Positions 17,257-26,568 of a DNA stretch of 64,000 nt are shown one piece after another. A program made the translations under genes and the position numbers. Location of the stretch: NCBI GenBank assembly GCA_024642525.1, contig JAHEAX010000002.1, positions 62,001 to 126,000 of the forward strand, given 5' to 3'. Each line of letters begins with the position of its first letter. The first letter of the stretch is position 1. Source of the DNA: Erythrobacteraceae bacterium. Lineage in GTDB: Bacteria; Pseudomonadota; Alphaproteobacteria; Sphingomonadales; Sphingomonadaceae. Below the pieces are notes generated by a model that was given only the letters and a program-made list of their open reading frames with translations, did not search any database and was not told where the DNA came from.

Positions 17257-17439
17257 TCAATCCTGATGTTCCCACCCTTCGCGCGCGATCTCTTCAGGAT
17301 CGGCCGGGCGACCGGGCACGGCATAGCCATCGCCAAACCACTGAGCGAGGTCACGGTCGCGGCATCGGCTGGAACAGAAAGGGTGAAATTCCTCGCTGCG
17401 GGGTTTCTTGCAGATGGGGCAAGTCCTGATCGTAGTCAT
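17257..17439 (-). CDS. yacG: YacG-family zinc protein (DNA gyrase inhibitor)
   Basis: A 60-residue protein with the YacG zinc site: CPIC, then about 13 residues later CSSRC, followed by RDRDLAQWFGDGYAVPG, the family signature. In E. coli YacG binds GyrB and inhibits gyrase; the role here is inferred by family. The ATG at 17439 overlaps the stop of the upstream RNase-like gene by four bases (ATGA). The frame extends upstream as far as 17538, but that part is inside the RNase gene. It sits between the RNase gene and tRNA-Phe. Confidence 0.92.
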   Translation of the reverse strand: MTTIRTCPICKKPRSEEFHPFCSSRCRDRDLAQWFGDGYAVPGRPADPEEIAREGWEHQD

Positions 17440-18404
17440 AAGGGTATGGCCTGCGCGAAGCCGCCCTCCAGTGCAAGGCCCGGGTCGGTTTTCAACCGGA
17501 TTTCCCGCCCCGTGCGGCGCGCCAGTTCGGCCTGCCATTCAGGCAGCAATCTTTCCGCGATGGCCGGATGCACAGTCAGGAGCAAAGCCCCCGGTTCCAT
17601 GACGCCTTCAGCCTGCCGCATGATCTGGCGGGCGGCCAGCTGGCTGCGACTATGGGTGGCGCGGTGCAGCAGCGATGGGCGAGAAAGGCGGCTAACCAGT
17701 TGCACAAAGCCAAATCCGTTCATCGATGTGCGTTCATGCGGCCAGTCCGAAAGGCCATCCTCCAGCGCAAGGTCAATCGTGCGGCGATCGGCCTTTGCTT
17801 CCAGCGTCGGAAAATCGATCCCGACAGATCCGCCAAGGTCGAACTGGCGGATGCACTGCGTGATGGCAGTGGCGGCTGCCAGTCCCAGTTCGCGTGGCGG
17901 CAATGTGCCGTCCACATCCACCAGCACCATCGCCGGGGTGGGCGAAAAGACCAATGTGCCGCCTTCAAACATGATTTCACGGGCGAAGGCATCGGCCAGG
18001 ATGTCCTCCCAGCCTGCCACGGGAAACCGGCGAACAATTTTAACCGCATCGCCGCCGGCTGCAATGGCCTGCGCCAAGGTGGGCTGGGCGGAGGGCAAAT
18101 CAGTCGGACGGGCCTGTGCGCGTTTCAACCGGCCCGTCTCGCCAATGGCAGAACGCATGATTTGCAGGCGGATGGGCGCTCCTTCGCGGGCGTCGCGGGG
18201 TAATTTATCAACCAGCACTTCGCTGCCATTGGCAAACCGTGCCGTGCCCCTGCTGCTGCCCGCGCTGCGCGAGACAAGCACGGCGTCTTCCACGTGGCCG
18301 GGGGCAAGATCATCCTGCCACTGGATACGCGCAGCCACGATTTCGCCGTCCGATACGCAGATGGCGCGGTCTTCGCCGATGCCTTCTTCTACATACCAGG
18401 TCAT
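17436..18404 (-). CDS. compact RNase E/G-like protein
   Basis: About 322 residues, far shorter than RNase G (about 490). The best-matching part is the RNase E/G catalytic DN domain: MVLVDVDGT and, about 40 residues on, GGSVGIDFPTL carry the two Mg-binding Asp residues. The Zn-link CPxC motif that normally dimerises the enzyme is absent, and the S1-like N-terminal part is degenerate. It may be a reduced 5'-end-processing RNase or a non-catalytic relative. Position between maf and yacG matches alphaproteobacterial gene order. An upstream in-frame TTG at 18425 is also possible; no Shine-Dalgarno sequence helps to choose. Confidence 0.8.
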   Translation of the reverse strand: MTWYVEEGIGEDRAICVSDGEIVAARIQWQDDLAPGHVEDAVLVSRSAGSSRGTARFANGSEVLVDKLPRDAREGAPIRLQIMRSAIGETGRLKRAQARPTDLPSAQPTLAQAIAAGGDAVKIVRRFPVAGWEDILADAFAREIMFEGGTLVFSPTPAMVLVDVDGTLPPRELGLAAATAITQCIRQFDLGGSVGIDFPTLEAKADRRTIDLALEDGLSDWPHERTSMNGFGFVQLVSRLSRPSLLHRATHSRSQLAARQIMRQAEGVMEPGALLLTVHPAIAERLLPEWQAELARRTGREIRLKTDPGLALEGGFAQAIPL

Positions 18405-18427
18405 GCGCGGCGCTGTTTCATTCAAAT

Positions 18428-19003
18428 TCAGCCAATCGCAAAGCCGGCAGCTTTCAGCAGTGCCCTTGTTTCGAACAGTGGCAATCCGACCACGCCTGAA
18501 TGGCTTCCTTGAATCCGCACGATCAGCCCTTCGGCCGCGCCCTGTATGGCATAGCCGCCTGCCTTGCCTTCCCATTCGCCGCTGGCAAGATAGGAACGGA
18601 TTTCTTCTTGCGAGAGAACCTTGAACTTCACGATCGTTTCGCAAAGCCGTTCGCGCACCGTGCCATCGGGCGCGCGCAAGGCGATGGCCGACAGCACACG
18701 GTGCCGCCTGCCTGAAAGCAGTTCGAGGCATTGGCGCGCCGTTGCTTCGTCTTCGGCCTTGGGCAGAATACGCCGGCCAGCGGCAACAACTGTATCGCCT
18801 GCCAGCACATAGGCATCGCTGGATGCAGCGGCGGCTGCTTTCTCGCGTGCCATGCGCAGCGCGTAATCGCGCGGCAATTCGGTCTTTTCAGGGGTTTCGT
18901 CGATATCTGTAGGCACGATGCGTGCAGGTTCAACGCCCAGCCGCGCAATCAATTCGCGCCGACGAGGGCTGGCAGATGCCAGGTGAAGAACGGGTGCAGT
19001 CAC
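18428..19003 (-). CDS. maf: Maf-family nucleoside triphosphate pyrophosphatase
   Basis: A 191-residue Maf/YceF-type enzyme that hydrolyses non-canonical or modified NTPs to NMPs. It starts with LHLASASPRRRELI, has LAGDTVVAAGRRILPKA with the catalytic Asp, and KAGGYAIQGAAEGLI plus GSHSGVVGLPL near the end, all standard. The length is typical. It lies 25 nt after infA and 23 nt before the RNase-like gene, consistent with one infA-maf-RNase-yacG transcript. Confidence 0.94.
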   Translation of the reverse strand: MTAPVLHLASASPRRRELIARLGVEPARIVPTDIDETPEKTELPRDYALRMAREKAAAAASSDAYVLAGDTVVAAGRRILPKAEDEATARQCLELLSGRRHRVLSAIALRAPDGTVRERLCETIVKFKVLSQEEIRSYLASGEWEGKAGGYAIQGAAEGLIVRIQGSHSGVVGLPLFETRALLKAAGFAIG

Positions 19004-19028
19004 ACCCCGAAGCCTTTACGCAAGCCGC

Positions 19029-19274
19029 TTATTGCGGCCCCGGGCCGCCCCGGCCAGGCATGAAGCGGTAGGTGATGCGCGCCTTGGTCAGATCGTAAGG
19101 CGTCAGTTCGCACAGCACTTCGTCGCCAACCAGCACCCGGATACGGTTCTTGCGCATTTTCCCGGCCGTGTGGCCAAGAACCTCATGACCGTTTTCGAGC
19201 TCTACCCGGAACATCGCGTTAGGCAGCAGTTCGACTACCTTGCCGCGCATTTCGAGGAGTTCTTCTTTCGCCAT
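19029..19274 (-). CDS. infA: translation initiation factor IF-1
   Basis: An 81-residue S1/OB-fold protein beginning [20 protein letters not shown] and containing [19 protein letters not shown] and [10 protein letters not shown], which identify IF-1. The last nine residues (GRGGPGPQ-type tail) extend beyond the 72-residue E. coli form, as in other alphaproteobacteria. It binds the 30S A site during initiation. It heads the infA-maf-RNase-yacG block. Confidence 0.96.
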   Translation of the reverse strand: MAKEELLEMRGKVVELLPNAMFRVELENGHEVLGHTAGKMRKNRIRVLVGDEVLCELTPYDLTKARITYRFMPGRGGPGPQ

Positions 19275-19476
19275 AAGTGCTCAATTTCCGTGATGTTGGT
19301 AAAACAGTTCCGCGCCCATACAGGCGGCAGGAACAAAAGGAAAGCCTGACGCGTAGCGTCTTGAATCCTGACGCTGATATCCGGTGCATCCATTCATCGG
19401 CGCGACACGTATCTGAGACATATTGTTACGAAATGGCGGATTGCAATCCGCTGCTTTTCCAAGGATTGGCCTCTGC

Positions 19477-21975
19477 ATGACATTGCACCCATTCATGAAT
19501 TCCTGTGCCGTGCTGGCATTGACGATTTCCGCACCGCTGCTGGCGCAGGACGTGACCGAATATGATCCTCAGCCCGACGAGGAGCTGGAACAGCCCCAGC
19601 TTGAAGGATCAATCCTCGGGGAAATCATTGTCACCGGTGAGCGCCTGCGTTCGCAGGTCGATAGTGCGCAGGCCCCGATTCTTGAACTGAACGAGCAGGA
19701 TATCGCCGCTTATGGCGTAAGCTCGATTGCCGATCTGGTTGCCGCGCTGGAACCTGCCACGGGTTCATCGCGCGGTCGCGGTGGCGGCGGACAACCGGTG
19801 TTCCTCGTCAACGGCATTCGTGTGGGTAGCTTCCGCGAATTTCGGTCTTATCCGCCCGAAGCCATCCGCAAGACCGAAGTCCTGCCCGAAGAAGTCGCCC
19901 AGCGGTTCGGCTTTCCGCCCGACCGACGGGTGATCAACTTCATCCTGAAGGACAATTATTCCGCGTTGACGGCCGAAGTCGAATACGAACAGCCTGACAA
20001 AGGCGGATATTCCCGCAACGAGCAGGAATTGACCTTGCTCAAGATTACAGGGGGCGGCCGCCTCAATTTCGATCTCAAGGCAGAAGATACCTCGTTGCTG
20101 ACCGAAGCGGAACGCGGCGTTATCCAGACCGCATCCAGCATCCCCGATGTCACGGGTGATCCTGATCCTGCGCGCTTCCGCAGCCTTGTGGCTGATACGT
20201 TCCAGGTCGAAGGATCAGTCAGTTACGCCAAGGCAGTGGGCGACAGCGGCGCTTCGATGAGCGCAAATGCCACATTGGGCCGCAGTGAAAGCCGCAGCCT
20301 TTCCGGCCTCGATACTGTTTTTCTGACAGACCCGTCGGGCAACAGCGCCCTGCGCACTTTCGGCGCGGATGATCCGCTGGAACGGCGCACCAAGACAGAC
20401 AGCGGCGCCTTGTCGGGCAGTTTCAACCGTCCCTTGGGTGCATTCCAGCTGACGGCGACAGCCGATGCCAGCCTAAACGATACGACGACCGAAATAGAAC
20501 GCCGCGCAGATACCAGCGGGCTTGTGGCAGATGCCGCCGCTGGCAACCTTGCAATTGACGGCGCATTGCCTGCGCTGGGCGATGCCGGTTTTGATACTGC
20601 CGACACAAGCACAATCGGGGCCAGCAGCAAGCTGACCTTGCGCGGAACGCCGGTATATCTCCCTGGCGGCGAACTCGGCACCACGTTCGATGTGGGATAC
20701 GACTGGAACAGGATTGAAAGCGATGACACGCGCACGCTGCTGTCCAGTTCGCTAACCCGCGGCAATCTGAATGGCGGGATCAACCTTGCCATACCCATTG
20801 CCAGCAGGCGCGAAGGGTTCCTCGATGCCATCGGCGATGTCAGCCTGAACCTGTCGGCGGGTTTCGACAAGCTTTCCGATTTCGGCACCCTGTATGACTG
20901 GAGCGCGGGCCTGACATGGTCCCCGTTCGACAATCTCGATCTCAGCGCAACCTATGTGAACCGCGAAAGCGCCCCTTCGCTGTCCCAGCTGGGCAATCCG
21001 CAGATCACCACGTTCAACGTGCCGACGTTCGATTTCCAGACGGGGCAGACCGTGCTTGCCACCATCACGTCTGGCGGCAATCCGTTCCTCATTGCCGAAA
21101 CACAGTCAGACTGGAAGTTTTCCGCCAATTGGGAACTGCCGTTTATTGAAAATGCGCGGGCGCAAGTGGATTACATCCGCAACCGTTCGGACGATGTTTC
21201 ATCCGCATTTCCGCTGCTGACAACCGATGTGGAAGCAGCGTTTCCCGACCGCGTGACGCGCGATGCCAACGGCCAGCTGGTGGCGATAGACCGCAGGCCG
21301 GTCAGCTTCGCATCGACCCTGGTTGACCGGCTGGCATTCGGCCTTTCGCTGCGGGGTTCATTCGGTAAGGCCAAACCGCAGGAACGCCCGCAAGGCGCAT
21401 CAGGCGGCGCGGCAGGCGGGCCATCCAGAGGGCGCGGCGGCGCAGGGCGCGGCGGCCCTGGCGGCGGCGGACCAGGCGGATTTGGTGGCGGCGATGGCCG
21501 CGGCCGATTCTTCATCAACATCAATCACACTCTGGAATTGGACAGCGAAGTGCTGGTTGCGCCCGGCGGCCCGGTGTTGGACCTGCTTGACGGGGCTTCG
21601 CTCAGTTCGAGCGGCACGCCGCGCAACACCACGCGGCTGGAAGGCGGCATGTTCCGCAACGGCTGGGGCCTCAGGGCTTCGGGCAGTTACGTCGGGCCAA
21701 CCCGCATTGACGGCAGCGGCTTGCCGGGCAGCACGGATCTCTATTTTGGCGATCTTGCGCGGCTCGACCTGCGGCTGTTTGCCGACCTGGGTGAAATCCT
21801 CGGCAAGAAGGACGGCTATCTGAAGGGTCTGCGCGTCTCGCTGGTGGCGGACAATGTCTTTGGCGGCATCCAGCGCGTTACCGATCAGGATGGCAATGTA
21901 CCGCTCAGCTATCAGCCAGCACTGGTCGACCCCAAGGGACGTTACCTCGGGTTCGATATCCGCAAGCTGTTCTGA
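19477..21975 (+). CDS. TonB-dependent receptor-like outer-membrane protein with a glycine-rich insert
   Basis: About 832 residues. A signal peptide ends at LLAQD. An acidic linker leads to GEIIVTGERLRSQ (TonB-box-like), then a plug-like domain containing RGRGGGGQPVFLVNGIRVG and a long barrel with a C-terminal LGFDIRKLF. The plug is shorter and differs in wording from classical receptors such as the one at 6020. Around residues 655-695 there is a stretch made almost only of Gly, Arg, Pro and Ala, ending before GRFFINI. It probably lies in a surface loop. The substrate is unknown. Start chosen at the ATG preceding the signal peptide, with AAGGA 11 nt upstream; 19495 is an alternative. Confidence 0.8.
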   Translation: MTLHPFMNSCAVLALTISAPLLAQDVTEYDPQPDEELEQPQLEGSILGEIIVTGERLRSQVDSAQAPILELNEQDIAAYGVSSIADLVAALEPATGSSRGRGGGGQPVFLVNGIRVGSFREFRSYPPEAIRKTEVLPEEVAQRFGFPPDRRVINFILKDNYSALTAEVEYEQPDKGGYSRNEQELTLLKITGGGRLNFDLKAEDTSLLTEAERGVIQTASSIPDVTGDPDPARFRSLVADTFQVEGSVSYAKAVGDSGASMSANATLGRSESRSLSGLDTVFLTDPSGNSALRTFGADDPLERRTKTDSGALSGSFNRPLGAFQLTATADASLNDTTTEIERRADTSGLVADAAAGNLAIDGALPALGDAGFDTADTSTIGASSKLTLRGTPVYLPGGELGTTFDVGYDWNRIESDDTRTLLSSSLTRGNLNGGINLAIPIASRREGFLDAIGDVSLNLSAGFDKLSDFGTLYDWSAGLTWSPFDNLDLSATYVNRESAPSLSQLGNPQITTFNVPTFDFQTGQTVLATITSGGNPFLIAETQSDWKFSANWELPFIENARAQVDYIRNRSDDVSSAFPLLTTDVEAAFPDRVTRDANGQLVAIDRRPVSFASTLVDRLAFGLSLRGSFGKAKPQERPQGASGGAAGGPSRGRGGAGRGGPGGGGPGGFGGGDGRGRFFININHTLELDSEVLVAPGGPVLDLLDGASLSSSGTPRNTTRLEGGMFRNGWGLRASGSYVGPTRIDGSGLPGSTDLYFGDLARLDLRLFADLGEILGKKDGYLKGLRVSLVADNVFGGIQRVTDQDGNVPLSYQPALVDPKGRYLGFDIRKLF

Positions 21976-21978
21976 AGC

Positions 21979-22758
21979 CTAGTGTAGCTGGCTCTGCGGG
22001 AAGAGAGCGCTGGCGAGCCCCTTGGCAGCGAAGGGCTTCCAGCTTCCTTCCGGCTGGGCCAGCCGGTCGGCGATGGCCAGCATCACAGACGGGTTGACCC
22101 CGAGGCCGCAATGGCTGGCATGAACTTCGATATTTTCGGTGTTCTCGCCAGGATGCTGGACAGAACCGCGCCAGCCGACAACACCGTCAGTCTTGGTCAG
22201 GATCGACGTGGTGGGCACCGGCGGTGCAACATTGAGGCCGGTAAACTGGCCGTTCCGCACAGGTTCCGGATCAGGGCCATTCAGCCATTCGAACAGGCGG
22301 CGCGCGTTGGTGTGGTTCCGATCATCCGAAATAGGGCTGCCGAGCGAGATTACCAGGCGGACTTTTTCCGGCATCATCTTGGCCAGTTCGCGGGCAAACA
22401 CGCCGCCAAGGCTCCACCCTACGATGGAAACCTTTTCGCCCGTGCGTTCGTGCAGGGAATGCACACAGCGGCCCATCGCTTCCACCCGCGCATTGTCGAT
22501 CCGCACATTGCGGCCGAGATTCCATCCTTCAGCCTCATAACCAAGGCTGGTGAGCAGCGAACGCATGGGCCGGGTCGAACTGTCTGATGCCATGAAGCCG
22601 GGCAGCACCAACACGCCGTGGCCATCGCCGCGCGGCAACATGCTCATCGCAGGGCGCAGGGCGTAAAAACTGGCGAGTTCCACCAATGCGCGGGAAGGTT
22701 CCGCCAGTGCCAGAAGGCGGCTGGGCGGGCGTGCGTTGGTTGCGGTTGCGACTGTCAT
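21979..22758 (-). CDS. alpha/beta-hydrolase (lipase/acyltransferase-like)
   Basis: A 259-residue alpha/beta hydrolase. The nucleophile elbow is GWSLGG, preceded by VLVLPGFMASDSST (oxyanion region); the late His is in HASHCGLGVNP. The fold and the lack of a lid resemble small bacterial lipases/esterases. Its ATG overlaps the stop of the WS/DGAT gene by four bases, so it is co-translated with a wax ester/triacylglycerol synthase. A role in storage-lipid turnover or substrate supply is an inference from that coupling. The stop lies three bases from the convergent receptor-like gene. Confidence 0.85.
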   Translation of the reverse strand: MTVATATNARPPSRLLALAEPSRALVELASFYALRPAMSMLPRGDGHGVLVLPGFMASDSSTRPMRSLLTSLGYEAEGWNLGRNVRIDNARVEAMGRCVHSLHERTGEKVSIVGWSLGGVFARELAKMMPEKVRLVISLGSPISDDRNHTNARRLFEWLNGPDPEPVRNGQFTGLNVAPPVPTTSILTKTDGVVGWRGSVQHPGENTENIEVHASHCGLGVNPSVMLAIADRLAQPEGSWKPFAAKGLASALFPQSQLH

Positions 22759-24431
22759 TTTGTTGTTTTCACTTTCTTGGCCGCGGCCGGTTTTGCAGCA
22801 GCGGGTTTTGCCCGTGTTGTGGCGGTTTTCGCTTTTGCCGGAGCGGATTTGGGCTTGGCAGCAGCGGTTTTTAATTTTGTGGGCGTAGTTCTTGCCTTGG
22901 CGGGCGTAGCCTTTGCCTTGGTGGCAGCTGCTTTCGCCTTGGCCGCAGCAGGTTTTCTCGTGGTTGCCGGCTTTGAACGCTTCGCGGCAGGTTTCGTGCC
23001 GCCGGTTTTTTCAAGCTGCCGTGCTGCGTCGCGCAGTTCTTCGAAGCTTTCCTGCAGGCATTCTGCGTAAAATTCAGGGTCCGGCATCAATGTGCGGCAA
23101 GCGGTAAAGGCAATTGTCGCTTCATCGACATAGCTTTGCACGACATGGCCAAGGCCGAGCCCATCGGTCAGGCACAACAGGCCCATCATGCTTTCCAGAC
23201 GTGCACCGGAAGAATAGATCGGCACTGGCGGGCCGGGCACATTGGTCACCACCGTGGTAAATGGTGGCCCCATGCGGTTGGCAAGGCCAAGCCTTGTATA
23301 AAGCTGCGCGCCCAATGCCATGTAGAGAGCAGGGCTAATCTTGCTCATCTCGGTCATGTTGCGGGCGCCAACGGCTTCGGTCATCGCCTTGCTGTTGGTC
23401 GTTTGTGAATGAACATAGGCCAAACGTTCGACCGGGTCTTCTATATGGGTGCCAAGCGGTGCAATCATCGCCGCGACCTGGTTGCCCATGTCGCCCTTCT
23501 CCTTGTCGGAGCGGACGGAAATGGGCGCCATTGCGGTCAATGTATTATCGGGCAGATCGTCCTTGGACAGGAGATATTTGCGCATGGCCCCGCCGATGAT
23601 GGCGAGGAACACATCGTTGACCTTGCAGCCGGGGTCAAGCGCGCGAATGGCCTTGATATCGGCCAGTGGCACACTGCGCCCTTCCACCACGCGGGCGGTG
23701 GAAATGACCTTGTTGAACCGCGTGCGCGGCGCGACCATTTCGCGGCTGACCTTGAAATCTTTGGTCGCCAGGCCTTTGATTGCCTTGGCAAGGCCGGGGG
23801 CGGCACGGGCTGCCACTTCCAACTGTTTCACCGGATTGCCGAGCGCGTTGAAATAGCTTTTGCCAAGCAATTGCATGGGGTTGGGGATCGCTTCCGGTTC
23901 CCATGTGTCGGGCGTGTCCGGCGGCGGCGCATCGGCCTCAAGCGTGTGCAATGCTTCCATCAGGTCGACCCCGCTCATACCGTCGATGGCAGAATGGTGG
24001 ACTTTGGTGACCATGGCATAGCTGCCTGCTTCGACCCCGGGGATGTTTTCCAGCCCTTCGATAACGGTGAATTCCCATGGCGGACGGGTCAGGTCCAGCG
24101 GGCGGGCGAATATCCGCGCGGCCTGGATGCATAATTGCCGCCAGTCGCCGGGCTTGGGCAAGGCAACATGGCGCACGTGATATTCAAGATCGAAATCGGG
24201 GTCCTCGATCCAATAGGGATAATCGAGGTCGAACGGCACTTTCACCATCCGCTGTCGCATGGTTCGGGACAATTGCATCCGGCTTTTGAAAAAGCTCAGA
24301 ATATCCTTGAAGCGGACAAAGCCGCCGGGTGCCGATTTGGGATTATAGATCAGCAAAGAACCGATGTGCATCGGCGAATTGCGCGTTTCCAACGCAACGA
24401 AGGAAGCATCCATACCCTGTAATTGGCGCAA
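22755..24431 (-). CDS. wax ester synthase / diacylglycerol acyltransferase with a histone-H1-like tail
   Basis: 558 residues of the bacterial WS/DGAT family, which joins acyl-CoA to fatty alcohols or diacylglycerol. The N-terminus RQLQGMDASFVALE and the catalytic HHSAIDGMSG (near residue 145, HHxxxDG) are intact, as is NVPGPPVPIYSSGARLE. The enzyme core ends near residue 472. After it comes a tail of about 85 residues composed almost entirely of Ala, Lys, Pro and Thr in KAKxxxxK-like repeats, as in histone H1 or AlgP/HctB-type proteins. That tail is not part of the usual family. The gene is divergent from uvrC and upstream of an overlapping hydrolase. Confidence 0.92.
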   Translation of the reverse strand: MRQLQGMDASFVALETRNSPMHIGSLLIYNPKSAPGGFVRFKDILSFFKSRMQLSRTMRQRMVKVPFDLDYPYWIEDPDFDLEYHVRHVALPKPGDWRQLCIQAARIFARPLDLTRPPWEFTVIEGLENIPGVEAGSYAMVTKVHHSAIDGMSGVDLMEALHTLEADAPPPDTPDTWEPEAIPNPMQLLGKSYFNALGNPVKQLEVAARAAPGLAKAIKGLATKDFKVSREMVAPRTRFNKVISTARVVEGRSVPLADIKAIRALDPGCKVNDVFLAIIGGAMRKYLLSKDDLPDNTLTAMAPISVRSDKEKGDMGNQVAAMIAPLGTHIEDPVERLAYVHSQTTNSKAMTEAVGARNMTEMSKISPALYMALGAQLYTRLGLANRMGPPFTTVVTNVPGPPVPIYSSGARLESMMGLLCLTDGLGLGHVVQSYVDEATIAFTACRTLMPDPEFYAECLQESFEELRDAARQLEKTGGTKPAAKRSKPATTRKPAAAKAKAAATKAKATPAKARTTPTKLKTAAAKPKSAPAKAKTATTRAKPAAAKPAAAKKVKTTK

Positions 24432-24479
24432 GCTGTTCTCTCCCGTCGCCCCATCTTTGCGAAGGTGGCCTTGTGAGCG

Positions 24480-24502
24480 GTAACACAGACGGCGACTGTT
24501 AC
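24480..24502. promoter_or_regulatory. perfect inverted repeat GTAACA-N11-TGTTAC in the WS/DGAT-uvrC divergent region
   Basis: A 6-bp perfect inverted repeat with 11-bp spacing (arms 24480-24485 and 24497-24502), 49 bp upstream of the WS/DGAT start. The size and symmetry suit a dimeric HTH repressor. The rest of the 196-bp gap contains an AT-rich stretch (24500-24530) likely to include promoter elements, but no clear -35/-10 pair. I find no LexA-like GTTC-N7-GTTC site for uvrC. Confidence 0.4.
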
Positions 24503-24627
24503 AAAATAATCATTCAGGGCTAATTTTTGAACAGTTGTTGTGGTGACCTGCCAGCTTGCCGCTCGTCCTCAGATTTCGGCACCTTGGCAATTTCAAATCG
24601 GCGCAGCAGGGCCTATCTGTTGCGGTG

Positions 24628-26568
24628 ATGGCCAAAACTCCTGCAGGAACTCCTTCGACCCCGACCGGGGCAGAGCGCTTCAATGAAGATCGCGCCAGCT
24701 ACACCGTCCGCGGCACGGGCCAGCCGGACCTGGAAGCTGGTGTCGCGGCCATCCGCGAAACCGTCCAGACGCTGAAGCCCAGCCCGGGCGTTTACCGGAT
24801 GCTGGATGCGCGGGGCGATGTTCTTTACGTGGGCAAGGCCCGCGCGCTGAAAAACCGTGTGGCCAATTATACGCAGGTAGCGAACCTGACCAATCGCCTG
24901 CAGCGCATGGTCAGCCAGACGCGCGCCATGGAAATCGTCACCACCAATAGCGAGGCAGAGGCGCTGCTGCTGGAAGCGCAGCTGATCAAGCGGTTTCGCC
25001 CGCCCTACAATGTCCTGCTGCGCGACGACAAGAGCTTCCCCTTCATCCTGTTGCGGATGGATCATGACTTTCCGCGGATTATGAAACACCGCGGCGCGCG
25101 GCGGGCCAAAGGCAATTACTACGGCCCCTTCGCCAGTGCCGGCAGCGTCAACACCACGATTAATGCACTGCAGAAACTATTCCTCCTAAGATCCTGCACT
25201 GACAGTTTTTTTAGTCGCCGGGACAGGCCATGCCTGTTGTACCAGATCAAGCGATGTTCAGCGCCCTGCGTGGGCCGCATCAGCCCCGATGGCTATTCCG
25301 AACTGGTGGGTCAGGCGAAGGATTTCCTTGGCGGAAAATCCTCGGCTGTTCAGACCGAAATCGAAAAGCAGATGGCCGAGGCGGCCGAGAAGCTTGATTT
25401 TGAATCGGCGGCCATGCTGCGGGACAGGTTGCGGGCAGCCACCTTCATCCAGGGCAGTCAGGCAATCAATGCCACGGGCGTGGGTGATGCCGATGTCTTT
25501 GCGCTTGCGGCAAAGGGTGGGCAGGTCGGCATCCAGGCATTCTTCATTCGTGGTGGGCAGAACTGGGGCCACCGCGCGTTCTTCCCCAGCCACACGCAGG
25601 AAGTCGACGACGCACAGGTGCTGGCCAATGTGCTTGCGCAGTTTTACGAGGAAGTCCCGCCGCCCCGGACCATCCTTGTTGACCGGGAATTGCCCGACCA
25701 GTCCATTGTGGAGGAAGCCTTTGCGGAAATTGCAGGCCACCGCGTGGAAATTTCGACGCCTCAGCGCGGCGACCGCCGCAGGTTGATGGAACAGGCACAG
25801 CGCAATGCAACAGAGGCGCTGGACCGCAGGTTGGCCGAAAGCGGCACCAAGGCCAAGATCATGCGTGAAATGGCCGAATTCCTTGAATTGAGTGACATTC
25901 CGCAGCGCATCGAAGTGTATGATAACAGCCATATCCAGGGCGCAAAGGCCGTTGGCGGCATGGTGGTGGCGGGCCCCGAAGGCTTCCTGAAAAACCAGTA
26001 TCGCAAGTTCAATATCAAGGAAGCGCAGACCAACGACGATTTCGGCATGATGCGTGAAGTGATGCATCGGCGCTTCAGCCGCGCGATGAAGGAGGACCCG
26101 GACCGGGAAGGCGGCCTGTGGCCTGATCTTGTGCTGATTGACGGGGGCAAGGGGCAAATGAGCAGCGTGCGCGACACGCTGGAAGAACTGGGCATTGAAG
26201 ACGTGCCGCTCATCGCGATTTCAAAGGGGCCGGACCGCAATGCGGGGCGCGAAACCTTCCATTTCCCTGATGGCCGCGAAAAAACCCTGCCAACCAATTC
26301 GCAGGTGCTGTTCTATCTGCAAAGGCTGCGCGACGAAGTGCATCGCTATGCCATTGGCGCGCATCGCGCGAAACGAAGCCGTGCCATCAGCGCGTCGCCG
26401 CTGGACGAGATTCCGGGCATCGGCCCAGCCAGAAAGCGCGCATTGCTGCTGCATTTCGGCACCGCCGGAAAAGTGCGCGCCGCATCGCTCGAAGATCTGC
26501 AAAGGGCACCGGGTGTCAGCGCGGCCGTCGCACGCACCATCTACGATTATTATCACGCAAGCGGATGA
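24628..26568 (+). CDS. uvrC: excinuclease ABC subunit C
   Basis: UvrC makes the two incisions around UvrB-bound DNA damage. The 646-residue protein has the GIY-YIG domain ([26 protein letters not shown]), a UVR motif (about 225-260), the RNase H-like endonuclease domain ([29 protein letters not shown]) and a C-terminal helix-hairpin-helix region ([17 protein letters not shown]). The ATG at 24628 starts [10 protein letters not shown]; the frame is open upstream to 24556 but that part is not UvrC-like. A patch at 25176-25215 uses several rare codons and a T7 run. It overlaps the next gene by four bases. Confidence 0.97.
   Translation: MAKTPAGTPSTPTGAERFNEDRASYTVRGTGQPDLEAGVAAIRETVQTLKPSPGVYRMLDARGDVLYVGKARALKNRVANYTQVANLTNRLQRMVSQTRAMEIVTTNSEAEALLLEAQLIKRFRPPYNVLLRDDKSFPFILLRMDHDFPRIMKHRGARRAKGNYYGPFASAGSVNTTINALQKLFLLRSCTDSFFSRRDRPCLLYQIKRCSAPCVGRISPDGYSELVGQAKDFLGGKSSAVQTEIEKQMAEAAEKLDFESAAMLRDRLRAATFIQGSQAINATGVGDADVFALAAKGGQVGIQAFFIRGGQNWGHRAFFPSHTQEVDDAQVLANVLAQFYEEVPPPRTILVDRELPDQSIVEEAFAEIAGHRVEISTPQRGDRRRLMEQAQRNATEALDRRLAESGTKAKIMREMAEFLELSDIPQRIEVYDNSHIQGAKAVGGMVVAGPEGFLKNQYRKFNIKEAQTNDDFGMMREVMHRRFSRAMKEDPDREGGLWPDLVLIDGGKGQMSSVRDTLEELGIEDVPLIAISKGPDRNAGRETFHFPDGREKTLPTNSQVLFYLQRLRDEVHRYAIGAHRAKRSRAISASPLDEIPGIGPARKRALLLHFGTAGKVRAASLEDLQRAPGVSAAVARTIYDYYHASG

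Noticed and set aside
17041-18624. A 527-codon frame covering tRNA-Phe and antisense to yacG and the RNase gene
   Set aside because: It would read through a tRNA and has Ser/Arg-rich shadow composition.
24432-24627. LexA box upstream of uvrC
   Set aside because: TGAACAGTTGTTG has only one half site; no GTTC-N7-GTTC or GAAC-N7-GAAC.
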